This document shows, piece by piece, positions 11,363-20,079 of a stretch of 64,000 nucleotides of DNA. Below the pieces are notes generated by a model. The model made no database searches, was not told the DNA's origin, and saw only the letters and a program-made list of their open reading frames with translations. Origin of the DNA: Thermophagus xiamenensis (GTDB lineage: Bacteria; Bacteroidota; Bacteroidia; Bacteroidales; Marinilabiliaceae). Made by a program: the position numbers and the translations under genes. Within the stretch, counting starts at the first letter, position 1. Every line of letters starts with the position of its first letter. The stretch lies in the NCBI RefSeq assembly GCF_900112795.1, contig NZ_FONA01000002.1, positions 62,001 through 126,000 of the forward strand. The letters run 5' to 3'.

Positions 11363-11563
11363 TTATATTTATGTGGTGGTATCTTCAATTTAATGCATTT
11401 ATCTGCTGGAGGTGAGATATCAGTTCTTAATTTTATCAGTCACCTCTAACGGCCTAACTTAGAAGCATAATGATACAAACCTGCCTATTTTCTTACTTCC
11501 GACAATACCCGATAATATACATGTCTATCATAGCTACAATCTATATTGAATTGTTTTTTTTAA

Positions 11564-11595
11564 TTTGACCAATATCTTCAATGTCTTTACATTTG
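11564..11595 (+). promoter_or_regulatory. Promoter of the Dps-like gene
   Basis: TTTG (11564-11567) and TACATTTG (11588-11595), separated by 20 bp, match the Bacteroidota -33/-7 pattern. The expected start is about 25 bp upstream of the coding region. The remainder of 11287-11627 holds the terminator above and nothing else recognised. Confidence 0.7.
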
Positions 11596-11627
11596 TATAA
11601 ACAAAAAACCCAAAAAAAGATAAAACC

Positions 11628-12098
11628 ATGAAAAATGTAAATGAATTACTTGGATTAAAAAATCCTGCAGAAGTAAATGAAAAATTAAATGAACTGCTGG
11701 CAAGCTTTCAGGTATATTATCAAAACCTTAGAGGTTTTCACTGGAATGTTAAAGGAAAATTGTTTTTCACCCTTCACAGCAAATTTGAAGAACTTTATGA
11801 TGATGCAGCCGAAAAGGTTGACGAAGTTGCCGAACGCATCCTCACTCTTGGTGGAAAACCACTACATACCTTCGATGATTATCTGAAAACTTCTAAAATT
11901 GCTGTTGTAAAAGATGAACACGATGGTCTCAAATTAGTAGAAGCTGCCATTGATAACATTAGTACCCTTATCAGGCTTGAACGTGAAATAATTCCTGTTG
12001 CTGAAAAAATTGATGATGAAGGAACAGCTTCCCTCATGAGTGATTTCATTTCAGAACAAGAAAAAACCGTTTGGATGCTGAAAGCATTAATTGATTAA
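11628..12098 (+). CDS. dps: Dps-like ferritin (DNA protection during starvation family)
   Basis: Dps proteins form 12-subunit shells that oxidise and store iron and protect DNA from peroxide. The 156-residue sequence has the family signature around FHWNVKG. Likely ferroxidase ligands are His 38, His 50, Glu 54, Asp 65 and Glu 69 (KVDEVAERIL). It lacks a long Lys-rich N-terminal tail, so direct DNA binding is uncertain. It has its own promoter and terminator. Regulation by OxyR or iron is plausible from the family but not visible here. Confidence 0.93.
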   Translation: MKNVNELLGLKNPAEVNEKLNELLASFQVYYQNLRGFHWNVKGKLFFTLHSKFEELYDDAAEKVDEVAERILTLGGKPLHTFDDYLKTSKIAVVKDEHDGLKLVEAAIDNISTLIRLEREIIPVAEKIDDEGTASLMSDFISEQEKTVWMLKALID

Positions 12099-12124
12099 AA
12101 GAAAATTCGGCACTCAAAAAAATT

Positions 12125-12157
12125 AAACCTCATCGGTACGGCTGATGAGGTTTTTTA
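12125..12157 (+). terminator. Intrinsic terminator of the Dps-like gene
   Basis: AACCTCATC and GATGAGGTT form a 9-bp stem followed by TTTTTTATT, 27 bp after the stop codon. Confidence 0.9.
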
Positions 12158-12245
12158 TTATTCTTGAAAATACAAGCGCTTATCCGGGCAAAAATTATTA
12201 ATATTGTCAACACATGAAAAATTCGTTTTGACAGTTTTTTAATTT

Positions 12246-13088
12246 ATGAATCAATTACCATCAGTGCGTAAAGCCTCAGGCGAACTTCAGCCATTTGAGA
12301 TCTCTAAATTGGAAAATTCCCTGTTACGTTCCGGTGCCAATGAAGAGCTAATTAAAGATATCACTACTGATATTGTGGAATGGATGGAAGAGGGAACTTC
12401 CACCAAACAAATTTATACTCGAGCCTTTCGACTTCTGCACAAGAAAAGACGTAGCATGGCAGCACGCTATAGTCTCAAAAAAGCCATCATGGCATTAGGA
12501 CCGTCTGGTTATCCCTTCGAACATTTTGTTGGCCATATCTTTCGATGTAAAGGATTCGAGGTAAAAGTAGGACAAGTAGTTGAAGGGAAATGCGTGACGC
12601 ACGAAGTTGATGTGATAGCTTCCGGGAACTTAAGCCAACACCTTGTAGAATGTAAATATCACAATAGTCAAGGCAAATGTTCAAGTATCCAGGTTCCACT
12701 GTATATTCGTTCACGAGTTGATGACATAATTGCTACGCGCAAATCATTGCCACAATATAAAAATTTCACTTTCCATGGATGGATTGTGACAAATACACGA
12801 TTTACAACTGACGCAATGCAATATGGTCGCTGCTGTGGTCTTAATCTTATGAGCTGGGACTATCCAAAAAATGACAGTCTTAAGGCATTAATTGAAAAAT
12901 ACAAGGCTTTTCCAATAACAACCTTAACACAACTTACTAAAGCACACAAGCAACATCTTTTGAAAGAAGGAATCGTTTTATGCAGCGAACTGTTGGAAAC
13001 CCCGCAAATATTATCCTCCCTGGAATTGAGAAGAACCAATCTTAGAAAGGTGATGGAAGAATTAAATGACCTGTGTGATGGACAATAA
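12246..13088 (+). CDS. ATP-cone domain fused to a Mrr-like restriction endonuclease domain
   Basis: Residues 1 to about 88 look like an ATP-cone (VRKASGELQPFEISKLENSL, then TRAFRLLHKKRRSMAARYSLKKAI), the nucleotide-sensing module of ribonucleotide reductases and NrdR. Residues about 95-200 resemble a PD-(D/E)XK nuclease of the Mrr type. They contain a GFEVKVGQ strand, the acidic residue in HEVDVIA and the E.K pair in LVECKYH. The C-terminal 70 residues are helical (LTQLTKAHKQHLLKEGI), perhaps a DNA-binding tail. No methyltransferase or other restriction gene is adjacent, so a classic restriction system is unlikely. A nucleotide-gated DNA nuclease is my inference. Confidence 0.75.
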   Translation: MNQLPSVRKASGELQPFEISKLENSLLRSGANEELIKDITTDIVEWMEEGTSTKQIYTRAFRLLHKKRRSMAARYSLKKAIMALGPSGYPFEHFVGHIFRCKGFEVKVGQVVEGKCVTHEVDVIASGNLSQHLVECKYHNSQGKCSSIQVPLYIRSRVDDIIATRKSLPQYKNFTFHGWIVTNTRFTTDAMQYGRCCGLNLMSWDYPKNDSLKALIEKYKAFPITTLTQLTKAHKQHLLKEGIVLCSELLETPQILSSLELRRTNLRKVMEELNDLCDGQ

Positions 13089-13170
13089 TTTTTTAAAAAA
13101 GTAATTTGGTCTGTACCAAAACATTAATATTTGAATCAGAAAAATTGAAAAAAAATTTTGCCCCAAGTGT

Positions 13171-13201
13171 TGTATAGTTAAACCGAACCTCCTATATTTG
13201 C
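13171..13201 (+). promoter_or_regulatory. Orphan promoter upstream of a possible structured RNA
   Basis: TTG (13171-13173) and TATATTTG (13194-13201) are 20 bp apart and fit the Bacteroidota promoter. The expected start near 13207 lies 109 bp before the second promoter and 155 bp before tRNA-Asn, with no ORF to serve. Confidence 0.55.
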
Positions 13202-13206
13202 ATCGC

Positions 13207-13280
13207 AATTGAGAAACACGGCAGCCCCGATAAACAAAAGCCTTGAGGGCATTATTTCTCAAAAGAGAGAAATAAAAAAC
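13207..13280 (+). ncRNA. Possible small structured RNA or tRNA leader
   Basis: Starting at the predicted transcription start, TTGAGAAA (13210-13217) can pair with TTTCTCAA (13256-13263), enclosing GCCC/GGGC (13225-13228 with 13248-13251). The downstream TTTCTC can instead pair with GAGAAA (13268-13273), so two structures exclude each other. I do not recognise a known RNA family. The call rests on promoter plus folding by eye only. Confidence 0.3.
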
Positions 13281-13291
13281 CAAAAAAATAA

Positions 13292-13323
13292 TTTGTCTTT
13301 TTCAGGAAAAGAAATTACATTTG
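13292..13323 (+). promoter_or_regulatory. Promoter of tRNA-Asn
   Basis: TTTG (13292-13295) and TACATTTG (13316-13323) with a 20-bp spacer match the -33/-7 pattern, about 38 bp before the mature tRNA. Confidence 0.7.
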
Positions 13324-13361
13324 CAAACCTTTAAAAAGAGGAAACAATAAATACAAAATAA

Positions 13362-13435
13362 TCCTCAGTAGCTCAGTTGGTTAGAGCGGCGGACTGTTAA
13401 TCCGTAGGTCGTAGGTTCAAGTCCTACCTGGGGAG
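13362..13435 (+). tRNA. tRNA-Asn (GTT anticodon)
   Basis: The cloverleaf closes with acceptor arms TCCTCAG and CTGGGGA, discriminator G, anticodon loop CTGTTAA (anticodon GTT) and T-arm GTAGGTTCAAGTCCTAC. The encoded sequence continues with CA only, so CCA is probably added after transcription. Confidence 0.97.
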
Positions 13436-13444
13436 CACAAAATC

Positions 13445-13479
13445 AAAAAGCTGTTCAGTTTATGGGCAGCTTTTTTTAT
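13445..13479 (+). terminator. Intrinsic terminator after tRNA-Asn
   Basis: AAAAGCTG and CAGCTTTTTTT flank a short loop, about 10 bp after the tRNA. It looks like the end of the tRNA-Asn transcript. Confidence 0.8.
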
Positions 13480-13698
13480 GCTCTTGATGATTATACACCC
13501 CCATTTTCAAACTCAATTTCCTAAACCTTCTATTGATTTAAGCCTCCCTACCGTAAGATTACACATACGATAAACTCTGAGAAGAGAATTTAAGTTTACC
13601 ATTTGGATAACTCTTCGAATATCTGACCAAACATCAATATTACAAATAGAAAACGAGTGCATATATGTTTCAAATACAGACTTATCAAAATAAAAAAC

Positions 13699-14269
13699 AT
13701 GCACATCTTTTTTTATACAGCCTTAATTCCAGGACTAGGAAGCATAAAAAAGCCTTCGGAAATTAATATACCACAGAACATTAGCGGACCTGCACATATT
13801 ATTTTTCATGCGGCCGTTGTCCAAAACAATGCGACGCTAGTGAAGCAATACACAGCAATGAGCACCAACCTCAATGAGCAGGAGGCAGCGGGTCAATCAC
13901 CCCCTCTGTGATTACGGCAACCTTGTTTGGCCATACCAATTTTGCCCGCATGATCCTTGCTGCAGGCCCGAGGTAAACTTAACCAATAAAGATGGTTCCA
14001 CAGCATTGCACACAGCAGCTTATTTCTGCCGAAAAGATATTGTTGCCTTGCTGTCCGACAACGGCGCCGACAAAAAGGTCGTTAACAACTCGGGAGCCAC
14101 AGCTCGCCAGATGGTAGAAGCACCCTTTGAAGCGGTTAAGAGCATCTACCAACACTTTGAGAATACACTAGGCCCGGAATACACTAGCCCCGCTGGGATT
14201 ATCCCTGGATTACGAACAGATTGAAAAACCCGCCCGTTTATAGTGAAAATGCTGAAGCAGAACAACTGA
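13699..14269 (+). pseudogene. Decayed ankyrin-repeat protein gene
   Basis: Pieces of one ankyrin protein appear in successive frames: IIFHAAVVQNNATLVKQY, then LFGHTNFARMILAAG, then VNLTNKDGSTALHTAAY with LLSDNGADKKVVNNSGATA, then LGLSLDYEQIEK, then RPFIVKMLKQNN and a stop at 14267-14269. Frame changes occur near 13890-13900 and 13966. Near 14165-14195 there is a partly duplicated ACACTAGGCCCG / ACACTAGCCCCG segment, and another frame change near 14229. Four disruptions in about 570 bp suggest true decay. The N-terminus (MHIFFYTALIPGLGS) may be a signal peptide. The 290 bp after it (14270-14559) hold nothing recognisable. Confidence 0.75.
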
Positions 14270-14559
14270 TCAACAAACCACCTGAAAGATATTGTCACAA
14301 AAGTGGAAAATTAGTAAACAGAGAAAATGGGAAATAAACTAAAAAGTATGAATCGATAAAATTGCGAAATAAATCACCTGAATAATTAAGAGAAGGCGGG
14401 AATTAACCCTGAATTTTCAAATGCATCCGTTGATATCGGTTCAATACATCATCCCCTGATTTGGTAAGAAACGGAATTGAGCATGTTTACCTCATGAAAG
14501 AAATGAAGAAGGGGCTATCCATCAGTTAGATGGGAAAGTCCCTTCTTCTAGATAAAGAA

Positions 14560-15603
14560 TTATCTTGATCTGATTTCCCTTCTCATAAACAAGAGATAAG
14601 AAAAGAGGAAACAAATAAGAGTCAAAGCCACCAAACCGGTTAATTGAGGCCACACAACCATCAGACTTTGTGATAGTGACAACGGCCCGGGAATGGCCCC
14701 ATGGACTTGCTCGGTGGTTAAGGGACCCAAACTTCGAACCGATGGAACCAATAACGTTGAAGACACCTCGCTAAACAATTCATTTGGTATTATTTGTACT
14801 AGTGCAAATTTTATTTTTTCGTACATATAAATGATTCTTGGCGGGGCATATCGAGATGGTTCCAATCCTTTGGTAATAAAATTAACCAATAATGGATAAA
14901 AGACTGTAAAAAAGAGCCACACTGCAATTCCACTCAAAGCAGATGTTGCAGGCTGTTTGAATTTTACAGAAAAAAACACGGATAAATTCAACCAAAAGGA
15001 AACATATACCACACTCATAAGGGTATAAGTAATAATTCGCAGAAATTCTTCTGCTGACGGAGGAGTTCCCAGTATAATCAACCCTGCGCCCATAACCAAA
15101 AAACTCAAAGAAAAAAAGAGGATACTTACAACAATAATCCCGGCTAAAAATTTAGCATTTAATACATAGTCTCTGGGAATAGGTTGCGCAAGTACCCGGC
15201 TCAAAGTCCCCTTATTTTGCTCGGAATTTATAGCATCAAATCCCAAACTTATACCTAAAAGTGGACCAAGAAAGCTAATAAAAACAAAAAACGAAGGAAG
15301 CGAACCATCAGTCATAGTAAACAGATTCAGAAAAAAGAAAGAATTTTCGGCATCACTTCCCTGCATTGATTCTGAAATTTCCGAAATTGAGGTATACAAG
15401 GACCCAACACATGTTAGCACAATAATCGCAAATAATATAATAGAGCGCCAGCTACGCAAATGGTCAGAAATATCCTTAGCGACCATTGCCCAAAAAGGTT
15501 TGAGAGAAACCTGTTCGGAAGGTTTCTGAAAAAGCCAATCCGGCCATTTGTCCGGCAGTTTCAATCTTATTTTAGATATAATATTTCCATCCATAATAAC
15601 CAT
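14560..15603 (-). CDS. ABC-2 type transporter permease
   Basis: This 347-residue membrane protein has about six hydrophobic segments, the first near 52-75, with a large loop after it and the last at the C-terminus (ending FMRREIRSR). The pattern F.FLGPLLGISLGFDAI.SEQ..GTLSRVLAQPI is typical of NosY-like ABC-2 permeases. It is the membrane partner of the ATPase at 15691-16647, which lies directly upstream on the same strand. Substrate is unknown; lipid, polysaccharide or peptide export are all possible. An internal ATG at 15594 is an alternative start. A weak hairpin follows (14510-14550). Confidence 0.88.
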   Translation of the reverse strand: MVIMDGNIISKIRLKLPDKWPDWLFQKPSEQVSLKPFWAMVAKDISDHLRSWRSIILFAIIVLTCVGSLYTSISEISESMQGSDAENSFFFLNLFTMTDGSLPSFFVFISFLGPLLGISLGFDAINSEQNKGTLSRVLAQPIPRDYVLNAKFLAGIIVVSILFFSLSFLVMGAGLIILGTPPSAEEFLRIITYTLMSVVYVSFWLNLSVFFSVKFKQPATSALSGIAVWLFFTVFYPLLVNFITKGLEPSRYAPPRIIYMYEKIKFALVQIIPNELFSEVSSTLLVPSVRSLGPLTTEQVHGAIPGPLSLSQSLMVVWPQLTGLVALTLICFLFSYLLFMRREIRSR

Positions 15604-15690
15604 TCATTAATCAATCCATCAAATATTATTCAATCCCGGCAGATAACTTGGGAAACACAAATTTGAAGTTAAGTTTAAATCATCCAGTCC

Positions 15691-16647
15691 CTATTGAAAA
15701 TAACGGGAATAGATATCATCCAGTCCAAACTCTTTTTTACTGAGGAAAGTTAAGCCATACCCAGCCTGAACAATAGCCTGGGAAACCATATGGGTAACAT
15801 CCTGTTCAGCTTGAATTTCAAATTTCTGGTCATCAAAAGAGACCTGTGCCACACCAGGGATTGCTTTCAGCCTATCAGAAAGTTTTTCAACGGGAACAGT
15901 ATTTTCTGATCCATTCAGTTTTAGAGGCTTTATACCTCCTTGCACTACAAAAGAATTAGTTGAAAAAAGCTGGGCTGACAAGTCTTTTATATTTCCCTGA
16001 GCTAACAATTTGCCTTCAACAAAAATTCCAACTCTATCACAAACTTGTTGAACCTGATGTAATAAATGGGAAGAAAATAGCACTGTAATACCATCTTCCC
16101 GGCTCAACTTAACAATAAGTTGCAGGAAGGCCTTAACCCCAGTAGGGTCTATACCCAGTGTTGGCTCATCCAGAATTATCACTTCCGGATTTTTTATCAA
16201 GACATCCGCAAGGCCTAACCGCTGCCGCATCCCTCGTGAGTATTTTCCTGTTTTCTTAAATTTTTCTTTTCCAAGACCTATTTTTTCAAGAAGTTCATTA
16301 GCCTTTTGTTCTGCCTGGTCTTGCGGGATGTTATTCAATCGTGCAGTATAAACCAAGTTGTCAAAACCTGTCAAATCTTCATAAAACCCTACATCTTCGG
16401 GTAAATATCCCACCTTTTTTTTAACGCTAATGGGGCTTTGAACAGGGTCAATACCACAAACTTTTGCTCTACCGCTATTGGGTTCTGTAAGTCCAAGCAA
16501 CATCAATATGGTAGTTGATTTACCAGCACCATTAGGTCCCAACAAACCAAACACCTCGCCTTTGGCAATGGAAAGATTAAGATTGTCGACAGCGGTATAG
16601 TCACCATATTTTTTTGTTAATCCTTCAACCTCAATAATTTTTTCCAT
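15691..16647 (-). CDS. ABC transporter ATP-binding protein
   Basis: This 318-residue protein has Walker A GPNGAGKST, the ABC signature YSRGMRQRLG, Walker B VIILDEPTLGIDP and the H-loop SSHLLHQVQQ, so it should hydrolyse ATP. The C-terminal 90 residues form an accessory domain often seen in NosF/CcmA-like ATPases. A GGAGG sits 6 bp before the start codon. The gene begins 3 bp after the stop of the NEW3 protein gene and precedes the permease, so the three form one operon. Confidence 0.94.
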   Translation of the reverse strand: MEKIIEVEGLTKKYGDYTAVDNLNLSIAKGEVFGLLGPNGAGKSTTILMLLGLTEPNSGRAKVCGIDPVQSPISVKKKVGYLPEDVGFYEDLTGFDNLVYTARLNNIPQDQAEQKANELLEKIGLGKEKFKKTGKYSRGMRQRLGLADVLIKNPEVIILDEPTLGIDPTGVKAFLQLIVKLSREDGITVLFSSHLLHQVQQVCDRVGIFVEGKLLAQGNIKDLSAQLFSTNSFVVQGGIKPLKLNGSENTVPVEKLSDRLKAIPGVAQVSFDDQKFEIQAEQDVTHMVSQAIVQAGYGLTFLSKKEFGLDDIYSRYFQ

Positions 16648-16650
16648 ATC

Positions 16651-17799
16651 TTACCTCCTACCATATTTTCGAAAGAGATAAAAAATAACCCCAAGCGTAG
16701 CGAGAATAATCAGAATGCCAAGCCACCCCCACAACAAAGGCGTTTTAACAGTAATTCGGAACGAAGCATCAGATTTAGCCTCTGGGGTACGAGCAGTAAT
16801 TTTGGCAACATAATCACCGGGAATCGCTTTGTCGGCACTTTTAACGGTAGCCAGAGCAGTGGCTTCTTCCCCTGGTTCGATAGCAGGGATAGTATCGGGC
16901 TCGAATTCCACTGTCCAGTTTTTTGGTTTACTGGCACTAAATCTCACCTCTTTGAGAACAGAAGATCCGGTATTTTTAACAACCAATTCGATATCTTTTT
17001 CTCTTCCTGCAGTAATTGTACTACTAAGTCGTCCGGTGGGGGTACTCAATTCCATATCATAGGTGCCAGAAATCACTACTTCCAGGTCCAGATCAGCAGA
17101 GGTAGACCGGTTAACAGCCCTTACAGGTATTTTGTAAGTTCCAGCTTCTACATTATAGGGTGGCTCGACCTGAATTGAAATATTTTCCGTTTTATTAGGC
17201 TCCACTTCCACGGCAGTAGCTTGCTTGTAGTTAGGTTTAAAGATAACTTTCCACCCTCTGGGAGCATTGGCATGGAGAGAATATACTTGTTTTTGAGCAG
17301 TACTGTTTTTCAATTTAGTTGTAAAGGTGAAGTTAGCGTCGGCATGTCCTTCAATATTTGCCTGGTCACAAGTAAATTCAGTTTTAAAAGTTCCCTGCTC
17401 CGAAACATTAACTACCAGATTTAACACATGATGCCCTTTGGCAACGACACTGAACCAGTGATTTCCTTTATTTACTTTCACCGGAACATTAACTGTAAGT
17501 GAAAGAGTTTTTTTTTCGCCAGGCAACACAGATATTTGTTTAATTGCATAACCGCCAGCTTTAAGGGTATAAGTCCAATCTTTACTTAATCCAGAAACAT
17601 ATACATCGACAGTTTGAGTAGAACTCCCATTGTTTTTTACATCGATAGAATAATCAATTTTTTCACCGGGAGGAACTGAAATATTGGTATAAGGGGTATA
17701 AAGTTCAATATCGCTTGCGGCGCTTAGCGCCATCAAAGAAGAAAATAACAATCCAAAAGCAAAAAAATACCTTTTTAGTAAGTTAACTTGTTTTTTCAT
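16651..17799 (-). CDS. Membrane-anchored NEW3-domain protein of an ABC exporter operon
   Basis: A signal peptide (MKKQVNLLKRYFFAFGLL...) is followed by three or four immunoglobulin-like NEW3 domains (motifs YSIDVKNNGSS, FTTKLKNSTAQ, ELVVKNTGSSVLKEV). One C-terminal membrane helix (LLWGWLGILIILATLGVIF) ends in a basic tail, so the domains face the periplasm or outside. NEW3 proteins next to NosF/NosY-type ABC pairs are a recurring set; the function is unclear. The start was placed at 17799 because GGAGG lies 8 bp upstream; the longer ATG at 17814 lacks such a site. It is the first gene of the operon. Confidence 0.82.
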   Translation of the reverse strand: MKKQVNLLKRYFFAFGLLFSSLMALSAASDIELYTPYTNISVPPGEKIDYSIDVKNNGSSTQTVDVYVSGLSKDWTYTLKAGGYAIKQISVLPGEKKTLSLTVNVPVKVNKGNHWFSVVAKGHHVLNLVVNVSEQGTFKTEFTCDQANIEGHADANFTFTTKLKNSTAQKQVYSLHANAPRGWKVIFKPNYKQATAVEVEPNKTENISIQVEPPYNVEAGTYKIPVRAVNRSTSADLDLEVVISGTYDMELSTPTGRLSSTITAGREKDIELVVKNTGSSVLKEVRFSASKPKNWTVEFEPDTIPAIEPGEEATALATVKSADKAIPGDYVAKITARTPEAKSDASFRITVKTPLLWGWLGILIILATLGVIFYLFRKYGRR

Positions 17800-17814
17800 A
17801 AAAACAACCTCCAT

Positions 17815-18423
17815 CTTTTATTTTTAATTAATATTTATTAACCAAATAAATCACAGCAGGTCTAAGGTTCACTATTTGAAAACCCCAAGCGTAAGTATTC
17901 CTACAAAATAAGGATTATTAAAAAGTAACGAGATTAAATAGCAGTCAGGGAGGATTCCCATGGCAACATTTATAAATATTTTTATTCATATCTGTTTTAT
18001 CCTTGAATTTTTTTTTCAAAACAAAAGGACAAAATGCGTAATTCCAGTGTTCAATAATAGTTATTCCATTACACTCGTACATTGCCATGCACTTTAAATC
18101 ACTTATTATCTAGAAAAATAAATAAATAAAAAAAATAAAATGGGAGAGAAAATTTTAAAAAATTTTTGGACGATATAATCAATATAAATTTCTGAAAACT
18201 AAATACTAAACAACAAAATAGTCGATAAAAAAATTTCATGATCAATAAATTGATTCTGAATTAAACTAACGCATAGATACCTATAAAAAGAACAACCTAA
18301 AAAACAATGGCTAAATTATCATGTCAATAAGATCAGTCATTTTTTCAGTTTTCATCTATTTGCATTTATTTCCGATATTTTACAAAAAATATGCCATCCT
18401 AAAGGATATATAACCATAAAAAA
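17815..18423. other. Long AT-rich intergenic region
   Basis: No gene or repeat was recognised in this roughly 600-bp stretch. It includes a very A-rich part near 18100-18200. It should hold the promoter of the ABC operon (minus strand), but no clear -33/-7 pair was found. Confidence 0.4.
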
Positions 18424-18457
18424 AGGGCGATCTGCAAATGGTTGATCGCCCCTTTAC
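18424..18457 (-). terminator. Intrinsic terminator of cysK
   Basis: GGGCGATC and GATCGCCC form an 8-bp stem. Read on the minus strand it is followed by a TTTTTT run (AAAAAAGGGCG on the plus strand), about 25 bp after the cysK stop. Confidence 0.85.
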
Positions 18458-18479
18458 TCAAATACAAAATATCAAAAAC

Positions 18480-19400
18480 TTAATCCAGATCAAACATGCT
18501 AAGATAGCGTTCGCCAGTATCAGGCAGGACAACAACAATTCTTTTACCTTTTAATTCTTCTCGTTTGGATAACTCCAAGGCAGCCCATAATGCAGCACCG
18601 GAAGAATAACCACAAAGAATTCCTTCTAATTTGGCGACTTCATTAGAAGTTCGAATGGCATCTTCATTATCAACCTTAACCACCTCATCTATAACCCCTC
18701 TATCAAGAATATCAGGAATAAACCCAGCACCAATACCTTGTATTTTGTGCGGACCAGGCTTACCGCCCGAAAGAACAGGTGAGCCTGTGGGCTCTACCGC
18801 TACTATCTTAACATCAGGATTTTTTTCTTTCAAATGACGCCCAACCCCTGTAACAGTCCCACCAGTACCTACGCCGGCCACAAATACATCAACTTTTCCA
18901 TCAGTATCATTCAAAATTTCTACAGCCGTAGTATTGTAATGAGCTTCAACATTTGCTTTATTCTTAAACTGCTGAGGAATAAACGATTTGGGATAGGTAG
19001 CAGCGATCTCTTCAGCCTTTGCAATGGCTCCTTTCATACCTTCAGCAGCTGGAGTAAGCACAAGTTCAGCGCCAAATTTCTTCAAAAGTTTACGTCTTTC
19101 TAAACTCATGCTTTCTGGCATAGTAAGTACAAGCTTGTATCCTTTTACAGCTGCTACCAGAGCCAAGCCAACACCGGTGTTACCACTTGTAGGCTCGACA
19201 ATAATAGTATCTTTGTCGAGCTTACCTTCTTTTTCGGCTGCTTCAATCATTCCTAATGCAGGACGATCTTTTACCGAACTGGCGGGGTTAAAAGATTCAA
19301 GTTTGGCCACAACTTCAGCAACAGAATCCTTTGTTAACTTATTAATTTTAACTAGTGGTGTATTCCCCACCAAAGCTGTCATGTTTTGTGCAATTTTCAT
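18480..19400 (-). CDS. cysK: Cysteine synthase A (O-acetylserine sulfhydrylase)
   Basis: CysK makes cysteine from O-acetylserine and sulfide using pyridoxal phosphate. The 306-residue protein has the PLP lysine at 44 ([11 protein letters not shown]), the substrate-binding TSGNTG loop near 69-74, and the phosphate-binding GTGGT loop ([12 protein letters not shown]). Length and motifs are standard. It starts 23 bp after an Rrf2-family regulator on the same strand, and the two likely form a cysteine-responsive operon. Confidence 0.97.
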   Translation of the reverse strand: MKIAQNMTALVGNTPLVKINKLTKDSVAEVVAKLESFNPASSVKDRPALGMIEAAEKEGKLDKDTIIVEPTSGNTGVGLALVAAVKGYKLVLTMPESMSLERRKLLKKFGAELVLTPAAEGMKGAIAKAEEIAATYPKSFIPQQFKNKANVEAHYNTTAVEILNDTDGKVDVFVAGVGTGGTVTGVGRHLKEKNPDVKIVAVEPTGSPVLSGGKPGPHKIQGIGAGFIPDILDRGVIDEVVKVDNEDAIRTSNEVAKLEGILCGYSSGAALWAALELSKREELKGKRIVVVLPDTGERYLSMFDLD

Positions 19401-19423
19401 CTTTCTGATTTATTAGTTATTGT

Positions 19424-19855
19424 TTATATATAATACATAATTGAATCGTCACCAGAATACCTTTGTGGCAAGGAATCCAAAAATATTTCGGATAAAACCT
19501 TTTTTATGCTTTCCGAAGTATCATTCAAAAATTCAGTAATAATCATTTGTTTATCAGAGGCATTCACCTCTCGAGTTTCTATTTTTTCATTATGACCCCA
19601 ATCCACCTCCAGGCAAAGAATAACATCTAATAGGGATATTTCTTTTAAAGTTTTTGCTAGGCGATAACCTCCCATAGATCCACGTTTTACATCAATAAAT
19701 CCCCCTTTTCGTAAATCAGCGGCAATCCCTTCTAAAAATTTATGTGGTAAACCGTCCGATTCAGCCAATTCCTTTACAGTTTTATAGGACGGCCAGGTAT
19801 AATGTAACTGCATTAAAAAAACCAATCCGTAATAAACCCTTTTAGAGAACTTCAT
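19424..19855 (-). CDS. Rrf2-family transcriptional regulator, likely of cysteine metabolism
   Basis: This 143-residue protein has the Rrf2 winged helix (KRVYYGLVFLMQL, then SDGLPHKFLEGIAADLRKGG and KRGSMGGYRLAK). Only one Cys (ILCLEVDWG) is present, so the three-Cys Fe-S site of IscR is absent. Rrf2 proteins without the Cys triad next to cysK resemble CymR of Firmicutes, which acts as a CysK-dependent repressor of cysteine genes. That role here is inferred from context. The promoter at 19885-19914 and the palindrome at 19938-19958 lie just upstream, suggesting autoregulation. Confidence 0.9.
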   Translation of the reverse strand: MKFSKRVYYGLVFLMQLHYTWPSYKTVKELAESDGLPHKFLEGIAADLRKGGFIDVKRGSMGGYRLAKTLKEISLLDVILCLEVDWGHNEKIETREVNASDKQMIITEFLNDTSESIKKVLSEIFLDSLPQRYSGDDSIMYYI

Positions 19856-19884
19856 TTATTCCTTCTTTTTTTGTATGTTTTAGG

Positions 19885-19914
19885 CAAAATTACAAACTTA
19901 TACCCATTATCAAA
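19885..19914 (-). promoter_or_regulatory. Promoter of the Rrf2-cysK operon
   Basis: On the minus strand TTTG (19914-19911) and TAATTTTG (19892-19885) are 18 bp apart, a near-perfect -33/-7 pair. Transcription should begin about 24 bp before the Rrf2 start codon. Confidence 0.75.
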
Positions 19915-19937
19915 GGGTTTTTAAAAAAGTATTTTTA

Positions 19938-19958
19938 AACATACTTTTTTTGTATGTT
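19938..19958. promoter_or_regulatory. Perfect palindrome, candidate Rrf2 operator
   Basis: AACATAC-N7-GTATGTT is a perfect 7+7 bp inverted repeat about 25 bp upstream of the -33 box. A second GTATGTT half-site lies at 19873-19879, between the promoter and the start codon. Location and symmetry suggest an operator; which protein binds is inferred. Confidence 0.5.
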
Positions 19959-20079
19959 ATAACAACCAGAAAAAGGATTTGTTCAGAAAAACAATTACAA
20001 ATAAATTATCATGCAAAAAAATGAATAAAAAAATGCCATACAAGCCACACATCAACCTCAAATCTTACAATATGGAACG

